DNA of 60,000 nucleotides. Origin: Lineus longissimus. Its lineage: Eukaryota; Nemertea; Pilidiophora; Heteronemertea; Lineidae. This document shows, piece by piece, positions 25,001 to 40,000 of this stretch. Position 1 is the first letter of the stretch; each line of letters begins with the position of its first letter. The notes beneath the pieces were generated by a model that was not told the origin of the DNA, ran no database searches, and saw only the letters and a list, made by a program, of their open reading frames with translations. A program made the position numbers and the translations under genes. Location of the stretch: assembly GCF_910592395.1 (NCBI RefSeq), contig NC_088308.1, forward strand, positions 20,167,501-20,227,500. The letters are read 5' to 3'.

Positions 25001-28000
25001 ACCTTTGTAATGACAGTGTCATCAGAGCTAATTCAAATGGCTTTGCCCTTCATCTAGTGAAATAGATGCATGTGTGTTGTCATATTAGGTTTTAAAGTCA
25101 ATAAATCTTGTATTTCAAACCTGCATCCGTTTTCAGTGTACAGCAATTCGTTTGATTTTCTGCTTGATAGGAGACATATATTTGCCAAGGACATGGTTCT
25201 CTCAGTAAAAGTTAAGCCATTATAAGCAGAGCATATGTTTTTTCAGTTACCTTTTTTTTCATAAGTTTGTACAGCCAAATCAGAAACAAGTCGTTTGTAA
25301 AGCAACCCACTCTGATATTATTTTTGCCCCCATTCTAGGGTATAGGGGGTAGAGCAGGTGCCATTGGTCCGAAGGGCCGAGATGGGCGTATGGGAGAACG
25401 TGGTTACCCTGGGTTGCCCGGTCAGAAAGGTGAACCTGGCCTTGGTGGATTACCTGGTTTACCAGGCTTTAAGGGAGGAGCGGGTAGTAAAGTGAGTCTT
25501 AGTGGGATATAGGCATGTTGCATGTATCTAAAGAAAGGATTGTGACCATTATATCCTGAATGCTGACCGAAAGTGCATGCCATACCTAAGATTTCCCAAA
25601 CTCATAATATAGTGAAAAGTGCACTTTTCTACTATCTAAGAGTTGAAACAAATTTGGAAAAATGTCAAACATTTCCAGAAAAATAGGTGGCTTGAAGCAT
25701 GTGTTCATGTGAAGTGTCTTTCTCCTAGATAAGGTGGCTCTTGGACTCGACGATCATTTGATATGTTGATACAACCAAAAAATCCAATATTTGTCTATAA
25801 ATTATTGTGGAGAATTCAAATTACAAAACAAATTCAAATATGACCTAATGATGTTTTGAAAAAGCATGCCATTTTGCATGAACCATATGTATACATCACC
25901 AGTAAAAGTAATTTGATAGTTTCAGAGTGACACAAGGTGGTAAGAACAAGATTTAACATTTATCATAATGATATGTTCAGCTGAGTAGTGTACATTGATA
26001 TAATTGAATCACACTCTCTCTAATCATCATATCAGCCTTTGTCCCATTTCAAGCCACTTTTTGAGTTCTGCAATACTGTGGTAAGTGCCTACTTTGCTTT
26101 GTTGCGTCAGGGACCATTAGGAAGATGAAGTGCCCTTAGCTATACTTAACTTGAATTTTCAGGGGGACAAGGGTGAACCAGGCGATACAACTCTTGGTGG
26201 CAGCACTGTATCAACACTGAAAGGCTTCATTGAAGGACCCCAAGGACCCCCAGGACCACCCGGACGAAAGGTAGGTCGTCTTGAAACCAATAATGAGATT
26301 GTTTGTACTAACATAACAATTTGCAATTTTTGTTTTGGCCGATTCATCTACATTTCAAGTTCTTCCCTGTGCCGTTTTTGATTGACGTTTGTTTTTTATC
26401 TATTCTCCATCTTCAATTTAATAATGTCTCCATCTTTGGGATTAGATCTGGAATGAATATTTCCGTAATTAGCCACAACTTGGTATTTATAGTATGTGTA
26501 CATCTGTCTACACAATAGCATTGCTAAAATTTATATCAAGTGCTTATTTACACTATTAGAAATTTTCAAATTTTACTTAAATTTTCAAGTTTTTGAATAA
26601 ATGGAGTAGCCTTTAAAAGAATTTTTTTTTTCAAAGCACAAACTATCAAGAAGTCAATGCTTCAGTCACACACAGATCTGCTGTACTGGGCAACTAACTT
26701 TACGTTACTTTCTTACCCTTTGAATTCTCATCAAAATTAAGTGTGCTTTGCGTATAAGGGAAAGTAGAGAGGATGTTATAGTCTAACTTCACATATATAG
26801 AAGATACATGTAGAATGCCACCAAATCTATCAAATGCACAAAAAAGCAGTCCGCTACAGTTGTTCTGCCTAACTCTTGCAGTGCTGGTTGTGACTGCAGC
26901 ATTTACTTAGGTTACTAGTTGAATGCAGGGGACTAATGTCAAGTTTTCAATTTCTGCGGTAACACAGATTCATTTAGATGATAATAGCAGTGGTTGTATA
27001 TCTGAGCATCTCTTCATAGGGGATGACAGTTCCCTTGTCTTGAGTCACATTTCGAAATAAAAAGCCTGAGTTGGTTTGAACATATCCGTTAAACTAACCA
27101 TCTTCCTTTGACATTAATTGCATGGCTAGAAAACTATAAATTAGGTCAGATGATGGATAATGTCGCAACCAAGGGGTTTCCTCTTGTGGTAGGGAATGGC
27201 AGTCCCTTGGCCCATCCCACTGGTTACCCCTCGCATCTCTACTAATCTCAGCCCTCTCTTATTTGCATGTCAGATTAAACGGACCAACTCATGTCAGATA
27301 GAGGTGGTGCGCTTGTCGAACGGTCGGTCTCGAAGACGCGTGCGCTGTAGGCGCCATGCTCTAGGGGGCGACCCAAGGAAGGTGTCTGGAGATAAAGATG
27401 TGGTATTCACCAAGAATAATGGAGAGTTTAAATACATGAAATATGTAAGATTTCCATCTTTGATGTTGTAATCTGTGACTTAATTCTTTCATTTTTTCTT
27501 AAACTTTTCCATATCCTGTCATTTTCTATTTTTTTCTTCAATTTACCAAAACAATCTTATACAGAAAATGGGCAAAATTGTGGGTAAAGCAAAATCATGT
27601 GAGGAACCAATTTGGTGCCATTGGCAAATTGACAACAACATTGTATTGCCCCTGTTCAAATGGTCAATCAAGAAAAACAATACCACACCTTCGTTTGGGG
27701 ATAATTGCTTCTATTTAGTCTTTAGATTCAAAACTGAACTTGAAAATTTCGTTGTTGTTATGTCTGTAATTCCTTTTTGTGATCAGTCACAACCAGCACT
27801 ATCATGCTTTATTCTTTAAAAATGTGTAGTCATTTGTTAGTGCTTGCATGCTTTTTAACTATCATTGCCTTTCACTTCAACTGAACTTGGTTAATGATAC
27901 TTAATACTATCAGAAGAGTGTCAGCAAATTTAGTTGAACTAATATTTTGACATTTGGCAATGACATCTCCTAGTTATTTCTAACTAGTCAAACATTCAAA

Positions 28001-31000
28001 TAGACTTGTATGATTCTCATTCTCACGAACTGTAAGAGGGTCACAACTTGAAAAGTTATTTTTTTGCAGTCCTGCTTTTAAATGACAATTTTCATCTTCT
28101 TTATACTTTAGAGAGAAACAATTTCCAAATGTCAGAACATTACATGGTAATTTGTCAGTGTTCCTGTTTTATAAAGTGTTAACTTAAATGTCCAGTCGTT
28201 TCTTGGTGTTTTTCTCTTGTCTGGCATCAACATAAGCAAACTGTCTCCATCTGCATGAATAATAGCAACATACATGTATCATTTACTAATCAACCATTGT
28301 CTCCTTCCAGATATTATTAGGTTAATCAAATTTGGCAGAAAACCTTAACAGGTGAAAGACTGGGGAAAAAATACCATTACTATATATTGTTGTTATTAAT
28401 TGTTATTTTGTTTATAGAAATGTTAGTAATTTTTTTCAGTCGCAAAATCTTTTCAGAATTCTTTTTGGAATGCTGAACTTTCACCCTGATTACATTTTTA
28501 CCAGTTTAAGCTAACTATTGGATTTGATCTTGTCGATAGTGCATTGAAATTTTGTTCACTTTATTGTACATGGTCTTGCCTTTGTTGAGATATGTTGTAG
28601 TTTGAAGTCATAAGATAACCTTGCATTTGGTATTCATACTCTAAAGAATGGTTTAATCAGTGAAATATCAAATCAATATTTTTCTTCATCATTTCCTTCC
28701 AATCCCGCTTTTTGATTTACAACAAAAATGCTTTGAACTTTTCTTTGAGGATTTGATTCAGTGCCATGGTTGGCTGGAACAAAATTTCATAATTGTGTTT
28801 CTGGTTACGCATGTGCATGAATATCAACTGTTAGGAACGTATTTAATGACATGCACATTCTTAACTGGATATAAAATATGTTAATTTTTTCCAGCTTCTG
28901 TCAACTGTGGCATTAATTCAAAGTCCTCAGAGGAGAAAACCACAAATCCTTTTTGTTCCTAGCTTGGGTTATTGATCAATATTTAGTGTGTTACCTCTCC
29001 CAGTTTTCTTTGATTTGCTGCATTCAACATCATCATCATACTCTTCCTACTAAATAGCCATTGATTACCCTATGGTCCTATAACTCAGTCATCCCCCCCC
29101 CTCCCGACCCAAAAACTTGGGCTATTTGTTCAGTTTCAACTACATTCTTGAACTGTAGAAAGAATTAATAAAATACTTTCTGATTTGAGAAGGGGAGAAA
29201 TCTTCTTTCCCATCCACTTTCAAGAATATCCTAAATGCAGGTGACAAAGAACGATTCCTACTTGCGAAAAAGAAAATAAGATAGTGAAATCTTAAAATAT
29301 CATTTAACATGTGTGTCCTTCACTGTAGGGTGACATAGGTGATCCGGGGGTTGAAGGAAAGAGAGGCAGACGAGGCAAAAGAGGCAGAAAGGTAGACAAC
29401 AGAAAACTCTGCACAGAAAGAAGGACTGATGTATATACCTGGCCCGCCCTGCTGGAATGAAAGGCGGTCTATTTCAACATCTATTAAGAGCCATTGTAAC
29501 GTTGGGACACCGATGGTATTGAATTATTGAAAACCGAAAACTTATATGAGCATTTTATTTTCACAAAGTGCACGACCTACTTAAAGGTTCAAGATGCAAA
29601 AGTACCCAAAGGGAAAGATTGACCAAAAAAGCCCTTGAGCAAAAATTCATATTTGAAATTGACCATGAATAGTCCTTGTGTTTTTGGAAAACAACCCACT
29701 CTCATGCGTATGACGTACTGTTTTGTCAAATGAAAATCAACAAATTTGATCAGTTGTCGTTGATGAAGAACACTCAGTGATGTCACCACTATCACAACTT
29801 TTGTGGCTCTTAATGATTGTTGCTGTAGAAAAGAATGTCGCTTAATAGCTCAAGTGAATCATATGCAACTGAATAGGATTGCATGTTAGAGTGGCTGATA
29901 AAACACATGCTCATTTGTAACAGAAACTCGTCCAAATGGACTTGTTGCATGATTTTGGCCATTTGCTGGTTGAATGAAATGCTTTTTCTCTTGCCTACTC
30001 CAAACCTTTTTGCAATAAGATGTTTAAGTGAAGGAGGACCAATGTCATTAGATGCATGCTGTGAAAAATCCACCACAACAGGACCCTCCATGTGTGCATG
30101 TGATGTTTGACTCTCATCTCCATCGAACATAGCATGGCTTCCTTAAGGATTTTATTTGGGCTTGATCAGTTTGCTTCTAGGTTGACCTTAAGCATGGCAA
30201 AGGAATTCGACCTTGACCCTCCTGACCTTTACTTCAAGGTCATGCATGAAGAGTAAGTAGAACGCTTCTTTATTTCTTGCCACAAAAGGTTTGAGCCAAG
30301 GAAATCCATAATATTTTGAGTCGAAATAGGAGAGCTGACCTTTTTGATGATGTCAAAAAATCCTTGGCTTTAACCATTTTAGCATCCTGAGGAAATCAGG
30401 CGTTAAAGTACGCAAACATTAACTCCTGATTTCCTCAGGATGAAATTTTAGAGACTCATCTTCAGTTAATTTTACCAATTTTTGAGTAATGTCCATGATC
30501 TTTCATCACTAAGTACTAAAATAGATTTAATTTTTTTCCATCATCTTCATTAGTTGACCTTAGGAGCCCTTTTGCTTATTTTTGCTAACTGATAATTTCT
30601 TTCAACATTAAGTCCTTATTAAGTTTTTACCTTGCTTCATCACCTCACAGCTAAAATCTTTTTCCTTGTATTTTTTAAAAGTTTACCTATACATGTAGTG
30701 TCAAAGTGCTTGCAGCTTGTACAACACATTTTGTTAAAGCATTTCACTATAAACCGTGTCCCTTCGAACTTGCTGAAGAATGTGTAACATTTCTGTGAAT
30801 GATCTATATCCAATTTGAAACCAGTTTACGGTTGTTTCTCCCATTACAGCCATGCCTGATTGTTGCTTGTTGTTGATTGTTTTTTACTCTGTTTATTTCT
30901 GCCTGAAGGGAGATAATGGAAACACAGGATTGCCAGGTCTTCCTGGTCCTATCGGAGACCGGGGTTCTGCTGGCCAGAAAGGTGGCATGGGACTGCCAGG

Positions 31001-34000
31001 TCCACAGGTATTGAAATATTTTCTTCTTGGCATGGTATTTTTTGTAATTTTTCCGGAATTTATTTTCCACATTACTTTTTATGAACTGATGATTATGAGT
31101 GTCCCCTGCCTTTAACATGAGGCTAAATCGTTGGTACTTTTTCCTGGACATGCGAAGTTTCGACTATTTTGTTTGGTTTATACAATTACCTGAGATAGGT
31201 ATATTTTATAGCAGTAATCTTCATGCAATTTATTATATAAAAACACTGGTAGATGTATTGCTTTTTACAAAATCATATGTTGTTCTTGGCCTCTGTAGGG
31301 TTCAGATGGTCCAAGAGGTCTACCGGGCATTGATGGTTTAAATGGTCAACCAGGAGCTATTGGTCCACCTGTGAGTTAGATAACAGACTTCGTTTCTTTG
31401 CATGCAAATCTGGGATATATTCTCAAAAGCAATGTCAGCAGCTGCATCAGAAATATGATATGTCATCACAGAGAGGTTGCATGTCCATGAGGTCCTGGGT
31501 GCTGTCAGACTTGGCAATTAGGCGGTGCATGCTGAATGAAACCATGGCAGTATGGTATTTTGTATTAAAGCCTTGATAATACAACGGCTGACGAGACTAT
31601 TGATGAAAACTCTTCTTTTTAATAAATTTGCACTACTCCGACAACTATACTATCAGTAGCACTTGTAGATGTTAAATCACTTAAAATGTATGGAGTTGGG
31701 AAGAAATTTAATATAGCAGATACTTTAGACAATCTTTTTGACCAAAATGGCTATTCATGTTTTGAAACATTATCCGTTCACCGCCAGGGATGAAGATTTT
31801 TGTTAAATGTAATAGTTCATCAGAAAGCCATCAGATGTCTTCCCAAAAGATTGAAGAATCCCAACTTGCATGCCATGTCTTAAGTGATTTAAAAATTGTA
31901 GTCCACCAGATAGTATGTCTTAGATGCCAGCACTGCTGCAAGCTTACACTCTCTTCATCTCCTCTTACACTTCACTTTACGCCTTTCTATGACCTCTGCC
32001 ATGTTCTGCCTTGCATTGCTTCTAGGGTCCACGCGGGTTTAAAGGTGAGGCAGGTGACCCTGGTAAACCGGGTCAAGATGGTGCAATGGGAAATCCTGGA
32101 ATGCAAGGGCCCCAGGTAAGTATTGACACTCATCAAACAGATTTTTTTCACATTTCCAGGTTTTCCTTTCACAGTTTCAGCCATCACATTTCATACACAC
32201 CCGAACATGCATTATATTACTTATGTTGATGCCAAAATAAACATAAAAGAATATATTTTCAATGTTAATAGTGAAAACGAGTATTATATATTAAATATAT
32301 TGTGTATAATAAGAATGTTTCATTTTCATTTTCATTTCACTTTACAACCTCGCTCTATCTGAGGCCAGAATATTTGCTTGCCGTACTTAGATAGAAACAT
32401 GTGATTTTTCTTTCTCGTAAATTATTTCAGATCATCAATCTTGCACCTGCTCTTATTATATCATATTTCCGTCACTTTATAACTCAGAATCAACAACACT
32501 GGCATGTATACAGATTAATTCACATGAGTTATTTTTTTCTGCCGAAGTATAAATGTGCTTTTTACACTGCTCTGCTCACCACAATGAAGATTCTGCATTT
32601 TTAACATTTTTCTAACCAGAAAATGATCTTCAGTGCATAAATTCATGAATTGGTTTTGGTAATTGCACCCGCTAATATAAAGTACTTTTGCTTTAACATG
32701 TATTGTATAGTACCAAAATTCAAACACTAACACATAAATGCACATTCAAAAGCAATCAACTCGAAAAATTCTAGTGATTTTGATCACAATAAAAGACTTT
32801 TGAAATTGAAGAAGTAAAAAGCACTAGACATGAAATTTCTTTCTTTCACATTTTGAACAAATTTCCGTTCCTACATGTCAAATGTTGGTCCTAGTGTTGA
32901 ATTTCTTCTGAATCACCAACATCAGCCCTGCACTTTTTTCATTTGAGAATATTGTATGTTTTGTGTTTGTTTCAGGGTGAACCTGGCATCATTGAGGGAA
33001 CTGGTGGAGATGGCATCACTGTAAGTTCATGTAAATTGTATTCTAAGGAACAATTCAGAAAATATTATTAGAAAACTACCTTTCGCATATTTGAGAAGTT
33101 TGGAGGTGGGAAACATTTTCATTTGGGTTAATGTTGTGGCGTGGGGGAATACCATTGAGTCGGAGATTGATAAGACAGGCATTTTATATATAAATTTGGT
33201 TCTACGATAAAACTTTATGACTCTAATGCATCCTGAATGAAACAAAATATAATCACTTTCTTTTATATGATGTTCTAGCTGTCATGATTAAAATTGTTTT
33301 GGTGCAAGCATCCAATTGGCAATAAATTTGTAGTTAATGGAAACTTTCCCATTCCTCAGAATGTTTCAAGGACTGTTATTCGGACTTCAACAAAAGTGAA
33401 TCTTTTTCCTCTTTTCTTATAAAAATGTAGTTGTCTTCAGTACGGTCTTTCTTATAGACTGGAGTCTAAAATTAACAAGCATCAACTGTTTTTCTTTGTT
33501 GCAGATCATGGGACCTCCAGGTCCAGCCGGTAAACCGGTAAGACTTATATATTTCATGTCATTTTATCTGTGTACTATTATAAATGCACTTAGACAAAGG
33601 AAGTTAAATGAAGGGATCACAAAATATAAAGGTAGTATTGAAAATATCTTCTACTCTTATGGTAATGGGGCTTGTTATCTGTTCTTAGTTCGTTATACTC
33701 AATTTTTTAACTGTTTGATGCACACTTTGCTTAACTTGTATATAGGATAATACCGGGCAACTCACTTCACTTCCATTTTGAGAATGTTACTGGTCTTCAC
33801 TTAAGCATTTGACTTACATTAATCGGTGATATTTTCATAGTTGCATTAGGTTTCATTGCACTGTAGTGAGGTGCTGAGGACAGATGCACTCTGCCAGGAT
33901 TCCCGGTACTTGACCACAGTGCAATGCAACCAATGCAACTATTGGTACACTGCTGATGATGTACATGTATGTCAAAGAAATCAATGTCAAAGGTGGATAA

Positions 34001-37000
34001 GAGTGCGCAGATGCATATGCATAAGAATTTTCAACAGGGAAGACAAAAACGCTTCCTTATTGCTGTATGGCTTGTAAAAGCACTTTGGCAGTTGATGAAG
34101 AGTATACTGAGAGTGCCTTGATGTAATAATGAAATGTGTGTTTGTGAATATCGGTCACATGAACAAATTGAGTGGAGTGAGTTGTAAACTATAGAATACT
34201 GCTATCCTAATTATAATCTTGTGATCCTGACTGTAAACTCCAATTATAACAGTTCTTTAATTTTTGCAGAAGACAAAGTGAAGCCAGTACTTTTTTATGT
34301 CTGTGCTATTTTGGCTTGTATTCTCATTGGTATGAACTTGTATAATAACTGATGTCATGAAATGTTATTGTGATGGGCTAGTAGTAACATACATGAAATT
34401 GAAGTTATTGGAGTTTACAGTTCGCATTATTGTTCTTAGTATCATGTAGTCTAGCTTTTAAAGTTGCTTTTCTCACTATGCCAATTCTTATTTTTCCCAT
34501 GTCGTACCGCGTCTAGGGCTCCAGAGGATTACAAGGACCTTCAGGTCTAAAGGTACGCATCTCAATGCAGTAATATCTCTCATGTTTTCCATGTTGGAGA
34601 TCTACTCATATTTCATTCATAATATTCTTCCGATCATGCAAAAATTCAGTTTATGGGTTTGCCGTTACTCTTTGTACATTTTAGAGAAGAAAATGTACAG
34701 GGATTGCTGGTGACCATAAATTGGATATTGTGTCATTGGTGTCAAAATTGTATCTTACAAAACTAGTATCTTCAGGGCCGTTTGTGAACTGTAAGTTTTG
34801 TTAACTTGGTTCCAATATGGCAAAGTTGCCCATGTAGTAATTTACCATGTAGTGTATGGGGTCTCTCCTGCTTTTCCTGAGGCTATCACAGATTAACAGA
34901 TAAGCCAACTAGCAAACTTGGATACAAGATCTAGTGGCCCATGATGTCAAAAAATTCTACATTGTGAATTTCAATTTAATCTCTTTGAATGAGAGTTACA
35001 ATTACCAATTTACATGAAATATATTCTTACTCCTTGAAATCATATTTGATAAAAATGAACAAAAAATTACTAGTTCTGTTGTGATAATATTTTTGACATT
35101 TTTGACATGCATTTATTGATCATTCCACATTCCAGTTTGAATTTGATACTTTTTCCTATAAAAACTAATTACTAGTACACCAATTGACCACCAAGACAAT
35201 GTATTAGATCATTCATTCGAATTCATTGCTGATATTATTATTTTGGCCTCATATTAGATTTGAATTGAACAACTAGTTTAGATTATTTTGAAGTTACATT
35301 ATTTCTACAGATTTGAGCAGGCATTGTTGTACTTACTTGTTGAGGAAGTTGAATAAGAACTTCGAAGTATCAGCAGCTGGATTCATTGAAACAAAGATAT
35401 GCCTGGACTTGGGAGGGCCAGTTTGTCTCGGTAGTCTTTGCTATACAACATCACTAACGATGGGATTAGGTCAGTGACAAATTTCCATGAATCTGCGACA
35501 GCGCTGAATTGAAGTTTTTACTCGAATTGAATGAATCCTTAGCAAGGTCATGACAATTCCCGCCTGATATCATTAGGTATTTCGTAGAACCTAGAAACTC
35601 ATAATTACAAATAGGTTATAGCTTTGCACCATCCTCTTCAGGGAGCTTGTCAATATTCTTTGGGTCCAAAAAACGAACACTGTTTGTCACAGGACCCCCT
35701 CCCCTCCCCTGCCAACAAACACAAAAGAGGAATACATAATGTCCTTTTTTGACCCCATCACCCAAACGGTGTTCGTTTGATTTGCTTCATAACAATTTAG
35801 AATTGCACCCTTATGCATTCTTCACTCATTCTCTCTTTTGTGATATAATCGTAGGGGGAACCAGGTTTACATGGCCTAGATGGCGTGCCGGTAGGTTTAT
35901 GATGTGTGCTGATATGTGGCGCTTTATGCAGAACTAATGTCTCAAGAATACCTTGAATGCTACAGGCTCAAGGCATTCTTGGCTTGATTCTGCATGGAGC
36001 CCACTTCTGTATAATAGGTCTTATCTATAAAGCATAGGCGGAGTGTAAACAAGAACAGCATGGACACAGCACACTTCAACATCACTACCTAATGTTTATC
36101 TCACAATAAAAAAACCTTCACTATAGCCTATGTTAACTTCAATATCAATGGAAGTCCCTATATTATAACTTTCACATTGATGTAAAGAACATTGATTTTA
36201 AGGCATGCTCTAGCAACTCTTGTGTGTCACACATATCATTATGATTAAAAATTAATTAGGGCCTTCACTTTTAATTTCTGAAGGTTTTCATATGAACTAA
36301 TGCCCTACTCTTAATCAAGAACTTATACAAAAAGTGATTGGATTATATGACATCAACAGTTATAACTTTTTAAATTATACCAGGATAAGTTATAATACTC
36401 AGGATAAGTTATAATAAGTTATAATTATAATACACAACTGTTGATGTCACACAAATATCATAATGGTATCGATTTCCTTTGATTGATGATGAAATGAATC
36501 AAATTCTTATCGTAGTTGATAATTTTATTGAACTTAAGGATAAATATCAAAATAAGAATCGATGTTAAATGCAATAAAAGGCCATGAATGATGTCCAACA
36601 TCTGATGCTCAGACATGTTGAAATCCGTAGCTGTACACATGATATAAAGTTTAAATCATGATATTATCATCTTTGCCTGATTAAAATTTCTGTTATACAT
36701 AAGAATAGGCTGGAGTAAAGAACGCAGTCAGTCATTCTACATTGATTTCAATTTTAAAATTAACATCATCTCATTTCAGATTGTTGAAAACTTATAAACT
36801 GATAATAACTTCTGATATTTATTCATCATACCTTGTCATAAATATTGTCAGGATTCAAAACTGCTTGAAATTGCTTCAGGAAGTTACATCCTGAAGGAAA
36901 TTGTTATCGATACTAGTGCCAAAATTAATCTCTCTGAAGTTTAACCAAAGAAAGCATTATTCATTAGTTTAAAGAAATCTTTCTCGAAATCTGTTTTGTC

Positions 37001-40000
37001 TACCAAAAAATGTATTGGCGGATTATGAAATTTCTGGCTGTTTTTCCAAAAAAAACTTCGTTGCTCTCTATTCTGTAGGTGGAATTACGTTTTGAACGCA
37101 CCTCTTTCAACAATCCAAGAAAGAGCAGTGGTCCTGTTTATTTATGGCTTGTGACAGGTTTCATTTGACTACGACCAGGGGACACTTTATAACATCTATG
37201 CCATAACACTTTGTTGCATTGGTTCTTGTGTCAAAACATTGGGGGAAACCGGGTGTGACAATTAACACACGCAGCAACTGCTTACATTCATACACTGAAT
37301 CACTACAGACAAACTAAGGCCATAGCTGCTTCTTACACAAGGAGGACTCGTCCTTCTGCTTTTACTAGTACTCACTTCACCTGCCATTCTAGATCTACAC
37401 CCATCCAACTAGTATAACTCCTACCTCTAGCTCATACCAAGCAGTAAATAAAGGCAGCAATCAATCAGCAACCTGCACTCTTGTAATGCCAAAAACGGCA
37501 CACGAAAACTAATTTGTCAATCTGATGCTGTTCAGAGACTCCTAAGCAAGGCATTGCGAAAGGTTGCCGAAACTGCCATGTGACCTATAACTTGACCATC
37601 TATTTACATCAAGCTCTATTGTCCAGAGTCCTAACAAACAATTTAAAACAGGACTATATCACGTGCTAGATTCATGTCATTGGTGAAATAAACCAAAGAG
37701 ACTGAATGTGAATCTGATTATTTACGGGGTAAAGTGTGAGATTGCTGATTGATAGGTGCCACTAAACTACCATGCAGTGTCATCCCATCATCAAAGGGGT
37801 CAGCATTACATTTATATTGAAGTGAGTTTTTGAAATACTTTAAGATTGGTTTGATAATGGTCCTCATGCTGCAAAAATTTCAAATATTATGAAAGTATAT
37901 TGCATGAATTTTGGACAAACTTCATGGTAGTCGTCTAGAATAACAAGGTAACTGCATGGTTTCCATCTTTTATTTCATTCTTTTGTTATCTACTAATCTA
38001 TTCTTCAATCATTCTTCAAATCAACAGTAACCTATAATCAAAATTCTCACTGAGTTAACCTCAAAGTAGTAATCAGTTTCAAATGCATTGCTGCTTAAAT
38101 TAAGAACCGCTTAAATTAAGAACCGTTTTATCTGGTTTTGATTTACTTTCTTTCAACTCAGCTTGTTTAATTTCTCAAAACAATTTGAATTATTCTATAA
38201 AACGAAGAACGTATGTAGATTAGTTGATGATATATGATTCTGTTTGAAAAGTTATGTCGATTAATTGGACCTATTACTTGCTAGATTTAGCATGATCTGT
38301 CATCCACTGTTTGGAACTTCTCTCTAAGACCTGTTCACTCCGTGGGCTAATCTCAACTCTTTTTTCTATCCCTCCCATTTTGAGTGAAATATTTTTGCGA
38401 ATTGGTGTCCTTTTTACCCTATGGAATTTGCTTTAAATGTGACAATTCCTAAAAACTGCCGTTGAAGTGGGCTTGCTTTCAAATATGAAAATCGGTCTTA
38501 TTTTTACTTTAGTGAAAGATGATAGAATAGATGTGTTGGCGATAATAGAAAGTCTTCTTGAAGTGTATCTCTGTTGAGCATTCTATCCTACATTTAATTG
38601 GCAGTTGATTGTTAGATTCTGTGTGCAAGTTATTTAAGAAATGCTCCTTTAAATGAGTGAACACGTTTTGTGGAGAGATTGAGCTGTCTTAGTCCCCTTG
38701 CACTATCTTGTTCTCCGTTTCTCACTGCTCAGGCTAGTCTGTCAGTTTATGTGACACTCGTGTGCTATTGTGTTGTTTTACGCTTTAGGGTGAAAAGGGT
38801 GTCGACGGAACCTCGGGATCTATTGGCTTGCCAGTAAGTCAGCAGTGAATTTATGCATGTCATTCATTGGCTAGCTACTAAAATGGGGCTAGCTACTAAA
38901 CATGGGAGTTAATTCAAATTCCAAATTGAACAATATAAACATAAACGCCCTTTTAATAGAATCTTCACTGATTTTGCAAGAGTGAAGTGACCACACCCGA
39001 TGCATGCCCTGTTTTGTTGTGATGTAGATGTGATGCTGCAATTCATTTTGAACCAATCACCTGTTCACCTGCTGTTTCCAGCTATTTACAATCCACAATG
39101 AAAATGTTTGACCTCAAAGTAAGGAACAAGTGGACTTATAGTTACCTATAAGTATTTCTTGTATATTGGTGATTGCCAAAAAAGCTGCTAAAGTTATTTC
39201 ATTTAAACTCTATATCACATGATGTAAGATGTTTGATCTTCTCAAGATATAGAGTTTGATATTTGCTGTAGATGTGTAACATTGTGTTTCCTTACCTTAT
39301 CCCATACTGAACATTGAACAACAAACTCATAAGAAATTGTGATTTTCCCTTTGTCTATTTCTGTTTTAGCTTTGAAACTTCTACTTGATGTTTTGGTTGA
39401 AAATGAAAAGCAGCACCACAATACCCTAAATTGTGGAGTGTTGGTAATATGTAATGAACAGTCATTAATGAAAGAAAGCCATCAGATGGATGTTTGAAGG
39501 AACTAAGTTTCTTTGAAAAAGATGTATGTATATGAAACTAATTCAAGTAAATAATTCATTGTCACAGTTGAAAAAAATAAAGTTCACAAATCCATCCACT
39601 CTGTTTCCAAATTAATATATAAATCGTCTTGTTAAAATCTGTGTTAATCTGTCTTCTCAGGCCTGTCATTTATTTCAGTTAGTTGATCTAGTTATGATTC
39701 AAATAGAAATTAGATAAAAGTGACTTACCATATCTTAAGAAATCTTCCAATAGGTAATCTGGAACTATGCTGGCAAATTTACCGAGATCCCTATTACTTA
39801 TGTTACTAGTTTGAGTTAATACTATCGAATTGAAACAAATCTATTTAAGCACCTCAAATGATTATGATGTTTATCAACAATAAAATTTATAAAACCTTCA
39901 GCACCATCATGTCATATTGCTGTCTTCTTACCTCAGTTCATGGCTCGCAACTTGTAGCTACTTTTTGTTTCTCTACTGATACCACAAAGAACTTTGAAAT

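Noticed and set aside
26929-26958. AG/GT-bounded 30-bp phase-0 segment encoding [10 protein letters not shown] in intron 18
   Set aside because: The acceptor lacks a pyrimidine tract and the peptide resembles nothing else in the gene.
33856-34077. Cys-rich open frame with a CNQC...CQRNQC pattern resembling a zinc finger
   Set aside because: It overlaps the imperfect hairpin in intron 25, has no splice borders, and its cysteines partly arise from the repeated tgcaatgcaa words.
37079-37150. Good acceptor followed by a phase-0 frame starting [16 protein letters not shown] in intron 27
   Set aside because: No adequate donor (only gtcctg or gtgaca), and the composition does not fit the collagen chain.
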